DNA of 64,000 nucleotides from Gaiella occulta (GTDB lineage: Bacteria > Actinomycetota > Thermoleophilia > Gaiellales > Gaiellaceae), in assembly GCF_003351045.1 (NCBI RefSeq), contig NZ_QQZY01000004.1:124001-188000 (forward strand). The letters run 5' to 3'. Positions 35,323 to 43,621 of the stretch are shown here, in pieces. Below the pieces are notes generated by a model. It worked only from the letters and a program-made list of their open reading frames with translations. It searched no databases and was not told where the DNA came from. A program made the position numbers and the translations under genes. How positions within the stretch are numbered: position 1 is the stretch's first letter; each line of letters starts with the position of its first letter.

Positions 35323-36821
35323 GTCGTCACCACGGTCTCGGCGCCCTCGGCCTCAGCGCCCGCCTCGTCGCGGTGGAGGAACTCGTCGATGCGCGCCTCG
35401 TAGGGAGCGAGGTCGTGCGAGCGCACGTACGCGCCCGCCATGCGCACCGGGTCGCCGAAGAAGAAGTACTCGTATGCCTCCTGCCGCCCGGCGAACGACG
35501 ACAGCGCCCAGTCCCAGGCCAGCCGAAAGAGGCGGACGCGCTCGACGCCGCCGAGAGACGCGCACTGCAGGTAGCGCTCCACGTCGTCTCGCGCCGTACC
35601 GGTCAGGTCCGCCTCGGTGGGCACGCCGAAGATGCCGCTGGCGCCGAGCTTCCAGACGATCTCTCGCAGCTCGGGGTACGTCCGCGGGTACCAGTTGCGA
35701 GCCGTGTTCAGGGGAGCCCAGGCGGGTGCCATGAGCCCCCAGCGGCCGATCTCGGCGTCGGCCTCGGCGGCGCGAGTGAGCCCTCGCAGGATCTCGAGGG
35801 CCATGATCACCTCGGCCAGCTTCTCCTGGACGTGCTGGAACTCGCCGATCGAGATGGCATCCACCATCTTCGCCACGAGCCCGAGCAGGGCCTCCGTCTT
35901 CGCGGTCGTCCGTGTCACGACCTGGTGGGTCATGTGGACCATCGCGTCCGTCTCGTAGTACAGGCGGCCGCCGTGGAGGAGCTCCGGGCTGCGTACCATG
36001 AAGCAGCGCTCCCAGGGAACCTCGACATCGTCGAAGATCACGACGGCGTCCATCTCCTCGAAGCGCGATGCCAGCGGGTGGTCGAAGTGGCCGCGCCCGT
36101 AGTCGAAGCTCTCTCGGCAAAGGAAGCGCATGCCGGGCGTGTCGCACGGGAGCGCGAACGCGTTCGCATACGGCTCGTCGTCGGAGCTGTCGCGCAGCAC
36201 CGTCGACGGGAAGACGAGGATCTCGTCGGCGATCGGCCCGATCGTGGCCAGCATCCGCGCCCCGCGGATGATGATGCCGCTGTCGGTCTCGCGCACGATG
36301 CGCGCAGCGAGATAGGGGTCGGTCTGCCCCGCCGCCGAGGCCGACCGGTTGGCCTGCGGATTGATCAGCGTGTGCGTGAGCAGCAGGTCGTTCTCGCGCA
36401 CGTACTCGTAGTAGTTCCTGACATTCTCCCCGAACCGCGCGTCCTTCTGGCCGAACCAATCCGCTGCGGCGGCCATCGCCATCACGGCGCTGTTGAGGTA
36501 GTCGCCCGTGCGGCCGAGCGTGCCGAGGCTCCAGTCCGCCCAGAGCTTCATCATCTCTCTCCGTCGCGCGAGATCCTCCCGCGTCTGCGGTTGGAGGAAG
36601 GAGACGCTGACGGGGTCGCCGGTGGTCGGCGACGGATAGGTCAGCACGTCGCGGAGATCGGGGTCGTGCTGCATGTCGTAGAGACGTGCGTAGCTCTCGA
36701 CGATCCCTCTGAACGCGGCGTGCTCGCCGACGCGTTCCGTCACCCGCTCGCCGTGGATCTGGACGTCCCGGCGCGAGGAGTTGAGCGCCTCGATGAACTG
36801 CTTACCTGTGCGTGCCGGCAT
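35319..36821 (-). CDS. hpaB: 4-hydroxyphenylacetate 3-hydroxylase, oxygenase component (HpaB family)
   Basis: 500 residues from ATG 36821, preceded by a perfect AGGAGGT located inside the end of the upstream gene (20-bp overlap). Family features: ALNSSRRDVQIHGERVT at the start, LTYPSPTTGDPVSVSF, TLINPQANRS, and the acyl-CoA-dehydrogenase-like core with VVIFDDVEVPWERCF. It uses reduced FAD supplied by a separate reductase (the flavin reductase gene heading this operon) to hydroxylate a phenol ortho to its OH. The substrate is probably 4-hydroxyphenylacetate given the operon partners, although related phenols are possible. Confidence 0.88.
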   Translation of the reverse strand: MPARTGKQFIEALNSSRRDVQIHGERVTERVGEHAAFRGIVESYARLYDMQHDPDLRDVLTYPSPTTGDPVSVSFLQPQTREDLARRREMMKLWADWSLGTLGRTGDYLNSAVMAMAAAADWFGQKDARFGENVRNYYEYVRENDLLLTHTLINPQANRSASAAGQTDPYLAARIVRETDSGIIIRGARMLATIGPIADEILVFPSTVLRDSSDDEPYANAFALPCDTPGMRFLCRESFDYGRGHFDHPLASRFEEMDAVVIFDDVEVPWERCFMVRSPELLHGGRLYYETDAMVHMTHQVVTRTTAKTEALLGLVAKMVDAISIGEFQHVQEKLAEVIMALEILRGLTRAAEADAEIGRWGLMAPAWAPLNTARNWYPRTYPELREIVWKLGASGIFGVPTEADLTGTARDDVERYLQCASLGGVERVRLFRLAWDWALSSFAGRQEAYEYFFFGDPVRMAGAYVRSHDLAPYEARIDEFLHRDEAGAEAEGAETVVTT

Positions 36822-38367
36822 CGCCGCGCACCTCCTTGTCACCGGTCGGAAGCCCGAGCCGCGGGATCGGGTGGTCCCCGAGCGCCGTATGGATCGTCTC
36901 GAGCTCGGAGTAGAAGTCGAAGCTGAAGCGCCCTCCCTCGCGGCCGATGCCGCTCTCCTTGGCGCCGCCGAATGGCGTGCGGAGATCGCGGACGTTCTGC
37001 GAGTTGAGCCACACCATTCCCGCGTCGATCGCTCCCGCGACGCGGTGGGCGCGCTGCAGGTCGCGGGTCCAGACATACGCTGCCAGGCCGTAGCGCACGC
37101 CGTTGGCGAGCCTGACGGCCTCCTCCTCGTCCCGAAACGGCGTCGCGCAGAGCACCGGTCCGAAGATCTCCTCCTGGAAGACGCGCATCTCCGGCCGCAC
37201 GTCCGCGAAGAGCGTGGCCGCGAGGTAGTTGGACGCCGGGAGACCCGGTGGGCAATCGCCGCCGACGAGCAGGCGCGCACCTTCGGCGACGCCTGTCTCG
37301 ACATAGCCGCGGACGCTCCGCCAGTGCTCGGGATGGATCAGCGGTCCGAGCTCCGTCGCCGGATCGAGCGGGTCGCCGCAGCGGATCGCAGCGGTGCGTT
37401 CCGCGACCCGCGCCACGACGTCGTCGTAGACGGCGTCTTCGACGAGGAGACGCGAGCCGGCGGTACAGCGCTCGCCGTTGAGCGAGAACACCCCGAAGAC
37501 GGCGGCGTCGACGGCGCGGTCGAGGTCGGCGTCGGCGAAGACGACGACCGGCGACTTGCCCCCGAGCTCGAGCGAAAAGCGCTTGAGCGTCGCGGCGCCT
37601 GAGCGGACGATCTCCTTGCCGGTGGTCGTCTCGCCCGTGAAGGAAACGAGGCGGACGTCGGGATGTGCGACGAGCGCGGCCCCGGCGACCTCTCCGATGC
37701 CGTGCACGAGGTTGAACACGCCGGGTGGTATGCCGGCGTCGGCGATCGCCTCGGCCAGCTTCACCGCAGACAGCGGCGACCACTCGGCCGGTTTGAGGAC
37801 ACAGGTGTTGCCGGCGGCCAGGCAGGGTGCCACCTTCCACGTCTCGAGCATGAAGGGTGTGTTCCACGGTGTGATCAGCGCCGCGACGCCGACAGGCTTG
37901 CGGACGACGTAGTTGAGGAACCGGCCGTCGACTCCGTACGCGTGGGTCTCGAGCTGGGTCACCGCGTCGGCGAAGAAGCGGAAGTTCTCGGCGGCTCTCG
38001 TTGCCTGTCCCCGTGCCTGGGCGATCGGCAGGCCTGTATCGAGGCACTCCGCGCGGACGATCTCCTCGCCCCGCGCCTCGATCGCGTCTGCGACGCGACG
38101 GAGGGCGGCCGCCCGCTCGGCGGGGGTCATCCTCGGCCAGGGGCTCTCGTCGAACGCCCTCCGCGCGGCGGAGACGGCACGGTCGACATCGGCGGCGAGC
38201 CCTTCCGCGACTTCGGCGAGAACATCGTTCGTCGCCGGGGCGCGTGTCTCGAAGCAGCCGCCGTCGCGGCTGGGAACGAAGGCGCCCTCGATGAAGTGGA
38301 GCACCCTCTCGTGCGGCGGGTGCGTGGCGACCTCGTCCGAGGTCGACCTGACCGTGGCTCCGCTCAC
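36802..38367 (-). CDS. hpaE: Aldehyde dehydrogenase (5-carboxymethyl-2-hydroxymuconate semialdehyde dehydrogenase type)
   Basis: 521 residues from a GTG overlapping the preceding stop (GTGA). A complete NAD-dependent aldehyde dehydrogenase: ALITPWNTPFMLETWKVAPC, SFTGETTTGKEI, the catalytic Glu in LELGGKSP, the nucleophilic Cys in NGERCTAGS, and QEEIFGPVLCATPF. The family members closest to this arrangement oxidise the ring-cleavage product of homoprotocatechuate to the muconate. Neighbouring dioxygenase and hydroxylase genes support that role; specificity is inferred. Confidence 0.85.
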   Translation of the reverse strand: MSGATVRSTSDEVATHPPHERVLHFIEGAFVPSRDGGCFETRAPATNDVLAEVAEGLAADVDRAVSAARRAFDESPWPRMTPAERAAALRRVADAIEARGEEIVRAECLDTGLPIAQARGQATRAAENFRFFADAVTQLETHAYGVDGRFLNYVVRKPVGVAALITPWNTPFMLETWKVAPCLAAGNTCVLKPAEWSPLSAVKLAEAIADAGIPPGVFNLVHGIGEVAGAALVAHPDVRLVSFTGETTTGKEIVRSGAATLKRFSLELGGKSPVVVFADADLDRAVDAAVFGVFSLNGERCTAGSRLLVEDAVYDDVVARVAERTAAIRCGDPLDPATELGPLIHPEHWRSVRGYVETGVAEGARLLVGGDCPPGLPASNYLAATLFADVRPEMRVFQEEIFGPVLCATPFRDEEEAVRLANGVRYGLAAYVWTRDLQRAHRVAGAIDAGMVWLNSQNVRDLRTPFGGAKESGIGREGGRFSFDFYSELETIHTALGDHPIPRLGLPTGDKEVRGDAGTHR

Positions 38368-39134
38368 GCCGCCCTCGCCTCCGCACCCGGCGTCTCGGCG
38401 ACGACAGGATTCTCGAGCGCACCGAGCCCGTCGACCTCGAGCCGCATGACGTCACCCGGGAAAACGTGTGAGATGCCCCGCGGCGTCCCGGTGAGGATCA
38501 CGTCGCCGGGGTTGAGCGTCATGAAGCTCGTGATGAACTCCACGAGCTCGGGGATCGTCCAGACAAGGTCGCTCGTGTTGCCCTCCTGGCGCAACTCGCC
38601 GTTGACGTACGTGCGCAGGCCGACTGAGCCCGGATCGTCGATCTCGTCTTCGACGAGATACGGGCCCAGGGGAAGGAACGTGTCCCACCCTTTCGCCCGC
38701 ACCGGCGGCCGGTAGAAGTTGCCGACGAAATCGCGGATCGTGACATCGTTTGCGATCGTGTAGCCCAAGATCAGGTCGTAGGCGTCGTCGGCGCGGGCGC
38801 GGCGGCACGTGCGCCCGATGACCGCGGCGAGCTCCACCTCGTAATGCATGTAGTCGACGCCGTCGGGGTAGACGACCGGGCTTCCGTGCCCCGTGAGAGT
38901 GTTGTCCGCCTTGAAGAAGAGTGCGGGCTCCTTGGGCGGCTCGGCAAACTCGAGCTCGGCGGCGTGGTCCGCGTAGTTGAGAGCGAGGCCGACGATCTTG
39001 CCCGGTACGACCGGCGGCAGGAAGACGACCGCATCCTCCGCGTGGCTCGCCCCGGTCGAGTCGACGAGCACGCCGGGCTCTGAGAGGACGCCTTCCTCGA
39101 CCCGGCCGTCGACCAGGAAGCGGGCGCGCTTCAT
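38364..39134 (-). CDS. hpaG: Fumarylacetoacetate hydrolase family isomerase/decarboxylase or hydratase
   Basis: 256 residues from ATG 39134 (ATGA overlap with the gene before it). FAH-fold signatures: KIVGLALNYADHAAELEF, FFKADNTLTGHGSPVVYP, the metal-binding YMHYEVELAAVIGRTCRRAR, LGYTIANDVTIRDF and DVILTGTPRGISHVF. In homoprotocatechuate catabolism this family supplies both the decarboxylase/isomerase (HpaG) and the hydratase (HpaH). Only one such gene is present here, single-domain in length, so the precise step is uncertain and the symbol is provisional. Confidence 0.8.
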   Translation of the reverse strand: MKRARFLVDGRVEEGVLSEPGVLVDSTGASHAEDAVVFLPPVVPGKIVGLALNYADHAAELEFAEPPKEPALFFKADNTLTGHGSPVVYPDGVDYMHYEVELAAVIGRTCRRARADDAYDLILGYTIANDVTIRDFVGNFYRPPVRAKGWDTFLPLGPYLVEDEIDDPGSVGLRTYVNGELRQEGNTSDLVWTIPELVEFITSFMTLNPGDVILTGTPRGISHVFPGDVMRLEVDGLGALENPVVAETPGAEARAA

Positions 39135-40048
39135 GCCGGCACCTCCGCGGGGAGGAGGTCGTAGAGCGCGAGCGTGGCCCGGATCTTCTCCTGGTTCTCG
39201 GGGGAGGGCTCGCAGAGCGGTGCGCGGAGCACCGGCGTGATCTTTCCGGTGAGCCCCAGGGCGTACTTGAGTGGCCCGGGATTCGTCTCCACGAAGAGCA
39301 CGTCGTTGAGCGGCAGCAGGTGGTAGTGGAGGTCGAGCGCATCGGCGAAGCGCCCGGCCGCGACGAGGTCGTAGAGCCGAGCGATCTCCCGCGGGAGCAG
39401 GTTCGCCGTCGCGCTCACATGACCGGCTCCCCCGATCGCGAGCACGGGGTAGCAGAGGAGCTCGATGCCCGAGTAGACGAGGAAGTCTCGGCCACAGGCG
39501 TGGAGCACGCGCGAGACGTGCTCGAAGTCCTTGTTCGACTCCTTCGCTCCGACGACGTTCGGCGCGTCGCGACGGAGCCGCGCCATGGTCGAGGGCTCCA
39601 TGTTCACCGCCGTGCGTCCCGGGATGTTGTAGATCACGATCGGGAGCTCGACCGCGTCCGCGACGGAGCGGAAGTAGCGATACAGCCCCTCCTGCGACGG
39701 ACGGACGTGATACGGGACGAGAACCAGGGCGGCGTCTGCGCCGAGCCGCTCTGCCGTCTTCGTCAAGCGGATCGTGTCGTCGAGGTTGTTCGTGCCCGTA
39801 CCCGGGAGGAACGGCACCCGGCCGCCGATTGCATGTGCCGCGAGCTCCGTCACGTGCTCGCGCTCGTCGAGGGACATCGACGTCGGCTCGCCCGTCGTGC
39901 CGAGCGTCGAGATGCCGTGGCTGCCCGAGTCGATCTGCCACTCGATCAGCTCCAGATACGTCGCCTCGTCGAAGCTGCCGTCGGCCGTGAAGGGAGTCAC
40001 GAGCGGCACGATGGACCCGCGCAGCGTCGACGGATCGCGGCGGGTCAC
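39131..40048 (-). CDS. Dihydrodipicolinate synthase (DapA) family aldolase/lyase
   Basis: 305 residues from a GTG overlapping the regulator stop (GTGA). Class I aldolase features of the DapA family are intact: SIVPLVTPFTADGSFDE, the pyruvate-binding TLGTTGEPTSMSLDERE, YNIPGRTAVNM with the catalytic Tyr, and VVGAKESNKD with the Schiff-base Lys. Placement among homoprotocatechuate genes suggests it cleaves the 2-keto-hydroxy-acid product to pyruvate plus an aldehyde in place of the metal-dependent HpaI aldolase. That is inference; the usual lysine-pathway role seems unlikely here. Confidence 0.8.
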   Translation of the reverse strand: MTRRDPSTLRGSIVPLVTPFTADGSFDEATYLELIEWQIDSGSHGISTLGTTGEPTSMSLDEREHVTELAAHAIGGRVPFLPGTGTNNLDDTIRLTKTAERLGADAALVLVPYHVRPSQEGLYRYFRSVADAVELPIVIYNIPGRTAVNMEPSTMARLRRDAPNVVGAKESNKDFEHVSRVLHACGRDFLVYSGIELLCYPVLAIGGAGHVSATANLLPREIARLYDLVAAGRFADALDLHYHLLPLNDVLFVETNPGPLKYALGLTGKITPVLRAPLCEPSPENQEKIRATLALYDLLPAEVPA

Positions 40049-40734
40049 GGCTCGCCTCCAGCGGCGGCGACGCTCGGCGTCAGCCCTGCGAGCTCGTGCT
40101 CGGCTTGTCGGTGTCGAAAGGCCTCGACCGTGCGGAGCTTGTGTTCGCGCGCAGCGGCTTCGATCTCGTCGGCCGCCGCGCCGGACTCGATCAGGTCGAT
40201 CAAGTGGGCGTGCTCCTCGATGGAGCTCAGCCCCCGGTAGGGGATGTGGGTGAAGACCGTGCGGCGTACGGCGTCAAGACGGCTGTTCGTGTCGTGCAGC
40301 AGGTCGACGAGGTGCGAGTTCGGGCAGTGCTCGAAGATCTCTGCGTGGAACTGCTGGTTCAGGCGGCTGAAGGCCAGGACGTCCGTCCGCTGCATCGCCT
40401 CCGCCATCTGCGTGTTCACGGCGCGTAGGCCGGAAATGTCGAGCGGCGTCAGGCGCGACGCCGCGAGGGCGGTCGCGTAGCCCTCGAGCACCGCGAGGAC
40501 CGTCATCGCGGACTCCCAGACATCGGCATCGGCCGGGGCGACCTGCGCTCCGGCGTTGGGTCGGTACACGACGAACCCCTCGGCTTCGAGGCGACGTATC
40601 GCCTCCCGCACCGGAACGGTGCTGACCTGGAGCTCGTCCGCGACGGTGTCCATCACCAGCCGGTACCCGGGGCCGTAGGTGCCGTCCAGAATCCGCCCGC
40701 GAATGACTCGGTAGGCATGTTCCTGCTTGTTCAT
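40045..40734 (-). CDS. GntR-family (FCD) transcriptional regulator of the catabolic operon
   Basis: 229 residues. An N-terminal GntR winged helix (YRVIRGRILDGTYGPGYRLV, STVPVREAIRRLEAEGFV) and a C-terminal all-helical FCD ligand domain (SRLNQQFHAEIFEHCPN, VFTHIPYRGLSSIEEHAHLI) with likely metal-binding Asp/His residues. Second gene of the operon, sharing ATGA with the flavin reductase. Closely similar along its length to the GntR protein at 59692-60369 (shared DGTYGPGYRLV, PIREAIRRLEAE and VEALLEG-like stretches). It probably binds the 16-bp GATTTCGTATAGGATT-like sites found in this region. Confidence 0.88.
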   Translation of the reverse strand: MNKQEHAYRVIRGRILDGTYGPGYRLVMDTVADELQVSTVPVREAIRRLEAEGFVVYRPNAGAQVAPADADVWESAMTVLAVLEGYATALAASRLTPLDISGLRAVNTQMAEAMQRTDVLAFSRLNQQFHAEIFEHCPNSHLVDLLHDTNSRLDAVRRTVFTHIPYRGLSSIEEHAHLIDLIESGAAADEIEAAAREHKLRTVEAFRHRQAEHELAGLTPSVAAAGGEP

Positions 40735-41315
40735 AGCGCGTCGTAGGGGAGCTCGAACGGGTCGTAGTGGTGAGCGAGGGAGGCGGCTGGAACGGGGGCG
40801 CGGAAGAAGCGGCTCCTGAAGAAGCCGAGACCGTCCCCGTCGCGATGGCGAGAGAGGACGACGCGCCCGAGGAAGAGCACGTGATCGCCTCCGTCATAGT
40901 CGCGCCAGGGCTCGCACTCGAAGAAGGCCAGCGCGTCGGCCAGCAGAGGGACGAGGGTGCCGGACTCCCAGACGATGCTCACGTCCCGATTCGATCGGCC
41001 CGCGAAGTGCGTTGCGAGGCGCTCCTGATCCGCGTCGAGGACGTTCACCCCGAACGGGCGCTCGGCGAGCAGGCGGCATGCCCTCGCCCGTCGGTCGATC
41101 GACACGAGCACGAGCGGTGGCTCGAGCGAGACGGCGGTGAACGAGTTGACGGTGAGGCCGTGGGGCTCGTCGGCATCACCCCGGCAGGTGACCACGACGA
41201 CGCCGGTTGCAAACGCGCTCGACGTCAGGCGAAGCGCGACGGAGCTCAGACCGTCCGCCGTGTCTTGTTGGAGACGAGAACGTGCTGCCGCGGTCGCTTG
41301 GAGCCTTCCAGGCAT
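40731..41315 (-). CDS. hpaC: Flavin reductase component (HpaC family)
   Basis: 194 residues from ATG 41315. The flavin reductase fold is shown by RLTSSAFATGVVVVTCRGDA, HGLTVNSFTAVSLEPPLVLV, ERPFGVNVLDADQERLATHF and DHVLFLGRVV. It reduces FAD or FMN with NAD(P)H and passes the reduced flavin to the HpaB oxygenase encoded in the same operon. There is no ribosome site before the ATG; a good promoter places the transcript start only about 4 nt upstream, so the mRNA is probably leaderless. First gene of the seven-gene operon. Confidence 0.85.
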   Translation of the reverse strand: MPGRLQATAAARSRLQQDTADGLSSVALRLTSSAFATGVVVVTCRGDADEPHGLTVNSFTAVSLEPPLVLVSIDRRARACRLLAERPFGVNVLDADQERLATHFAGRSNRDVSIVWESGTLVPLLADALAFFECEPWRDYDGGDHVLFLGRVVLSRHRDGDGLGFFRSRFFRAPVPAASLAHHYDPFELPYDAL

Positions 41316-41324
41316 TAGATAGGA

Positions 41325-41340
41325 AATCGTATACGACGAT
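41325..41340 (-). promoter_or_regulatory. GntR operator candidate A, upstream of hpaC
   Basis: On the minus strand it reads ATCGTCGTATACGATT, matching 12 of 16 positions of the GATTTCGTATAGGATT-like consensus. It overlaps the -10 box of the hpaC promoter, a position that would block transcription when bound. Confidence 0.6.
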
Positions 41341-41354
41341 AAGTCGAGCGTCAA
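41326..41354 (-). promoter_or_regulatory. Promoter of the hpaC operon
   Basis: Minus-strand TTGACG (41349-41354), a 17-bp spacer and TACGAT (41326-41331). The predicted transcript start near 41319 is about 4 nt before the hpaC ATG, consistent with the missing ribosome site. Confidence 0.6.
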
Positions 41355-41472
41355 CTCTTCTGCGCGTGATCAGGCGCAGGTGCGCTTCGGGCGTGTCCTG
41401 CCTCGCGAGATCGCGGAGCAGGCGCCACCGTCCTCGTCAGTGGCGAGACGGCGGAGAGCCTCACGTCGGAGC

Positions 41473-41501
41473 TTGAAATCGCCAATGATTTCGTATAGGA
41501 T
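41473..41501 (+). promoter_or_regulatory. Promoter of the ABC importer operon
   Basis: TTGAAA (41473-41478), a 17-bp spacer and TAGGAT (41496-41501). It lies 33 bp before the substrate-binding-protein start, which has a good GGGAGGAAG ribosome site. Operator candidate B overlaps the -10 box. Confidence 0.6.
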
Positions 41502-41514
41502 CCACGAATCCTAT
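41487..41514 (+). promoter_or_regulatory. GntR operator candidate B, upstream of the ABC importer
   Basis: GATTTCGTATAGGATC at 41487-41502 matches the shared 16-bp motif at all but one position. It continues into an inverted repeat ATAGGAT (41495-41501), six bases, ATCCTAT (41508-41514). It covers the -10 box and the transcript start. Confidence 0.65.
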
Positions 41515-41533
41515 CGTTGGGAGGAAGAAAGAG

Positions 41534-42727
41534 ATGAATCGTGGGAGGTTTGTCGTGGGCGCCGCGGTCGTGCTGAGTGTCGCGGCGTTCGTCGGTTCGG
41601 CGTCGGGAGCGGGAGCGGGAGGGGTCAGCGGAGCCGCCGCGGCAGCCGGCCCGATCAAGGTCGGCGCGATCAGCTCGCTCACCGGGCCGGTTCCCTTCCC
41701 TGAGTCATCCGCTGCGGCCAAGGCGGTCTTCGACCAGGTGAACGCGACCGGCGGGATCAACGGCCGCAAGATCAAGTACATCGTCGCGGACGATAAGGCC
41801 GACCCGGCGCTCGCCGCGCAGGCGGCGCGGCGGCTCGTCGACCAGGACGGCGTGGTCGGCATGGCGGGGTCGGCGAGCCTGCTCGAGTGCGCCGTGAACG
41901 CGGCCTTCTACAAGCAGAAGGGCGTCTACGCGATCCAGGGCACCGGAGTCGATCCCGTCTGCTTCAACTCGCCGAACATCTCGGCTGTCAACACCGGACC
42001 GTACCTCGGGACGACCGCAGGACTCTACTTCGCCTCGGAGGTGTTGAAGGATACGAAGGTGTGCATGATCTTCTACAACATCCCCGGCTTCGAGTCGGCG
42101 GTGAAGCAATCCGTCGCGCGCTGGACGGCCATCACCGGAAAGGAGCTCACCTACTTCGATATGTCTCTGGGTCTGGCCGACGACCCGACGCCGCAGATCG
42201 TCAAGGCCAAGGAGAAGGGGTGCCAGGCGATCGTGCACAACGGTCTCGAGGCTCATGCGATCGTCTGGGGCAAGGCTCTCAAGGCGCAGGGGCTCACCGT
42301 CCACGAGATCGCTCTCACGTCCGCCTACACGGACAAGGTCGCCAAGGAGCTCGCGCAGGCCGGCGCCGAGGGCATCTACGCGAACTCCGAGTTCGAGCCG
42401 TACCTGTCGAGCTCGCCCGCGCTCAAGGACTGGCGCGCGCTGATGAAGAAGGCAAGGGTCCCGCAGACCTCATTCGCGGAGGGCGGCTACCTCGCGGCGA
42501 CATTCTTCGTCCAGGCTCTCAGGACGATCAACGGCCCGATCACCCGCAAGTCGGTCGCGGCCGCTCTGCTCAGGCTCAAGCCGATCAAGCATCCGATGGT
42601 CGGTTCGCCCTACTCGTTCGGGCGAGGAAGCGCCCACAACCCGAATCGGGCCAGCAAGTTCGTCCAGGTGCAGAACGGGCGCTGGGTCGTCGTCACCCCG
42701 AAGTGGCTCGTCCTGCCAACCGCATAG
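41534..42727 (+). CDS. Branched-chain-type ABC transporter substrate-binding protein
   Basis: 397 residues, with GGGAGGAAG before the ATG. A Sec signal peptide (MNRGRFVVGAAVVLSVAAFV, small residues after) lacks a lipobox. The type I periplasmic binding fold begins PIKVGAISSLTGPVPFPESS, followed by ATGGINGRKIKYIVADDKAD and AQAARRLVDQDGVVGMAG. Proteins of this class in aromatic-degradation clusters often bind aromatic acids rather than leucine. Divergence from the hydroxyphenylacetate operon and the shared operator motif support import of an aromatic substrate; this is inference. Confidence 0.85.
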   Translation: MNRGRFVVGAAVVLSVAAFVGSASGAGAGGVSGAAAAAGPIKVGAISSLTGPVPFPESSAAAKAVFDQVNATGGINGRKIKYIVADDKADPALAAQAARRLVDQDGVVGMAGSASLLECAVNAAFYKQKGVYAIQGTGVDPVCFNSPNISAVNTGPYLGTTAGLYFASEVLKDTKVCMIFYNIPGFESAVKQSVARWTAITGKELTYFDMSLGLADDPTPQIVKAKEKGCQAIVHNGLEAHAIVWGKALKAQGLTVHEIALTSAYTDKVAKELAQAGAEGIYANSEFEPYLSSSPALKDWRALMKKARVPQTSFAEGGYLAATFFVQALRTINGPITRKSVAAALLRLKPIKHPMVGSPYSFGRGSAHNPNRASKFVQVQNGRWVVVTPKWLVLPTA

Positions 42728-42763
42728 GAACCCTGTAGCCGACCGGCACACCCGAGCAAGCGC

Positions 42764-43621
42764 ATGATCCAGTCCGCCGTTGCCGGGCTCGTGTCGGGCG
42801 GTGCCTACGCGGCGCTCGGCGTCTGCATCGTGCTCGTCTACCGGATGGTCGGCGTGCTCAACTTCGCGCAGGCTGCAATCGGTGCATTCGGCGCGTACGC
42901 GACGTTCGTTCTCTACGAGAACGGCGTCGCGTACGCGCCCGCCGTCCTGCTCGGAGCAGCCACCGGCGGTGCGGTCGCCGCTCTGCTCGGCTACGTGATG
43001 TCGACCTGGTTCTCGGAATCGGGGCCGGAAGTCCGCTCCACCGTCACCATCGCGGCACTGATCACCCTCTTCGCCGTCGCGTTCCGCGCCTTCGGCGACT
43101 CGCCCCGCTCCGTCCCCGACCCGTTCTCCGGCGCCGCCTTCGAGGTCGGCGGTGTCGCGATCGGCGCCACCGGCGCCGTGGCGATCGCGGGTGCGGGAGC
43201 GATCGCGCTCGCCGTCGGGCTCGGCCTCCGCCACACCGTAACGGGCGTCCGCCTGCGGGCGCTCAGCGAACGACCGACCACGGCCGAGCTGGTCGGGATC
43301 CGGGCCAGACGCCTGTCGATCGGCGTCTGGGCGTTCGCAGGGGCCGTCTCCGCCCTCGCCGTGCTCGCGATCGCACCGTCGCGCACGTCCGACTTCCTCG
43401 GCCTCGGCATGCTCGTCGTCCCCGCGCTCGCAGCCGCTCTCATCGGTCTCCTCCGTAGCCTCGAACTCGCGTTTCTCGGTGGGCTCGCGATCGGGCTGAT
43501 CGAGGGCGTCGCCGCGAACTTCCCCTCCGTCAGCCCCTACCGGCAGGCGCTGCCGTTCTTCGTCATCGTCACCGTGCTCCTCTGGACGGAGCGCTCGGAG
43601 GTGTGGGATGCTCGTCGCTAG
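42764..43621 (+). CDS. livH: Branched-chain-type ABC transporter permease (LivH-like)
   Basis: 285 residues. Hydrophobic throughout with about eight helices, and the family N-terminus AVAGLVSGGAYAALGVCIVL and VGVLNFAQAAIGAFGAYATF. A cytoplasmic loop carries LRALSERPTTAELVGIRARR, which contacts the ATPases. It forms the channel with the LivM domain of the next gene, whose start lies 14 bp inside its 3' end. Confidence 0.88.
   Translation: MIQSAVAGLVSGGAYAALGVCIVLVYRMVGVLNFAQAAIGAFGAYATFVLYENGVAYAPAVLLGAATGGAVAALLGYVMSTWFSESGPEVRSTVTIAALITLFAVAFRAFGDSPRSVPDPFSGAAFEVGGVAIGATGAVAIAGAGAIALAVGLGLRHTVTGVRLRALSERPTTAELVGIRARRLSIGVWAFAGAVSALAVLAIAPSRTSDFLGLGMLVVPALAAALIGLLRSLELAFLGGLAIGLIEGVAANFPSVSPYRQALPFFVIVTVLLWTERSEVWDARR

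Noticed and set aside
41316-41533. A small gene in the 218-bp gap between the divergent operons
   Set aside because: Open frames there are short, lack ribosome sites and overlap the promoters and operators; only regulatory sequence is supported.
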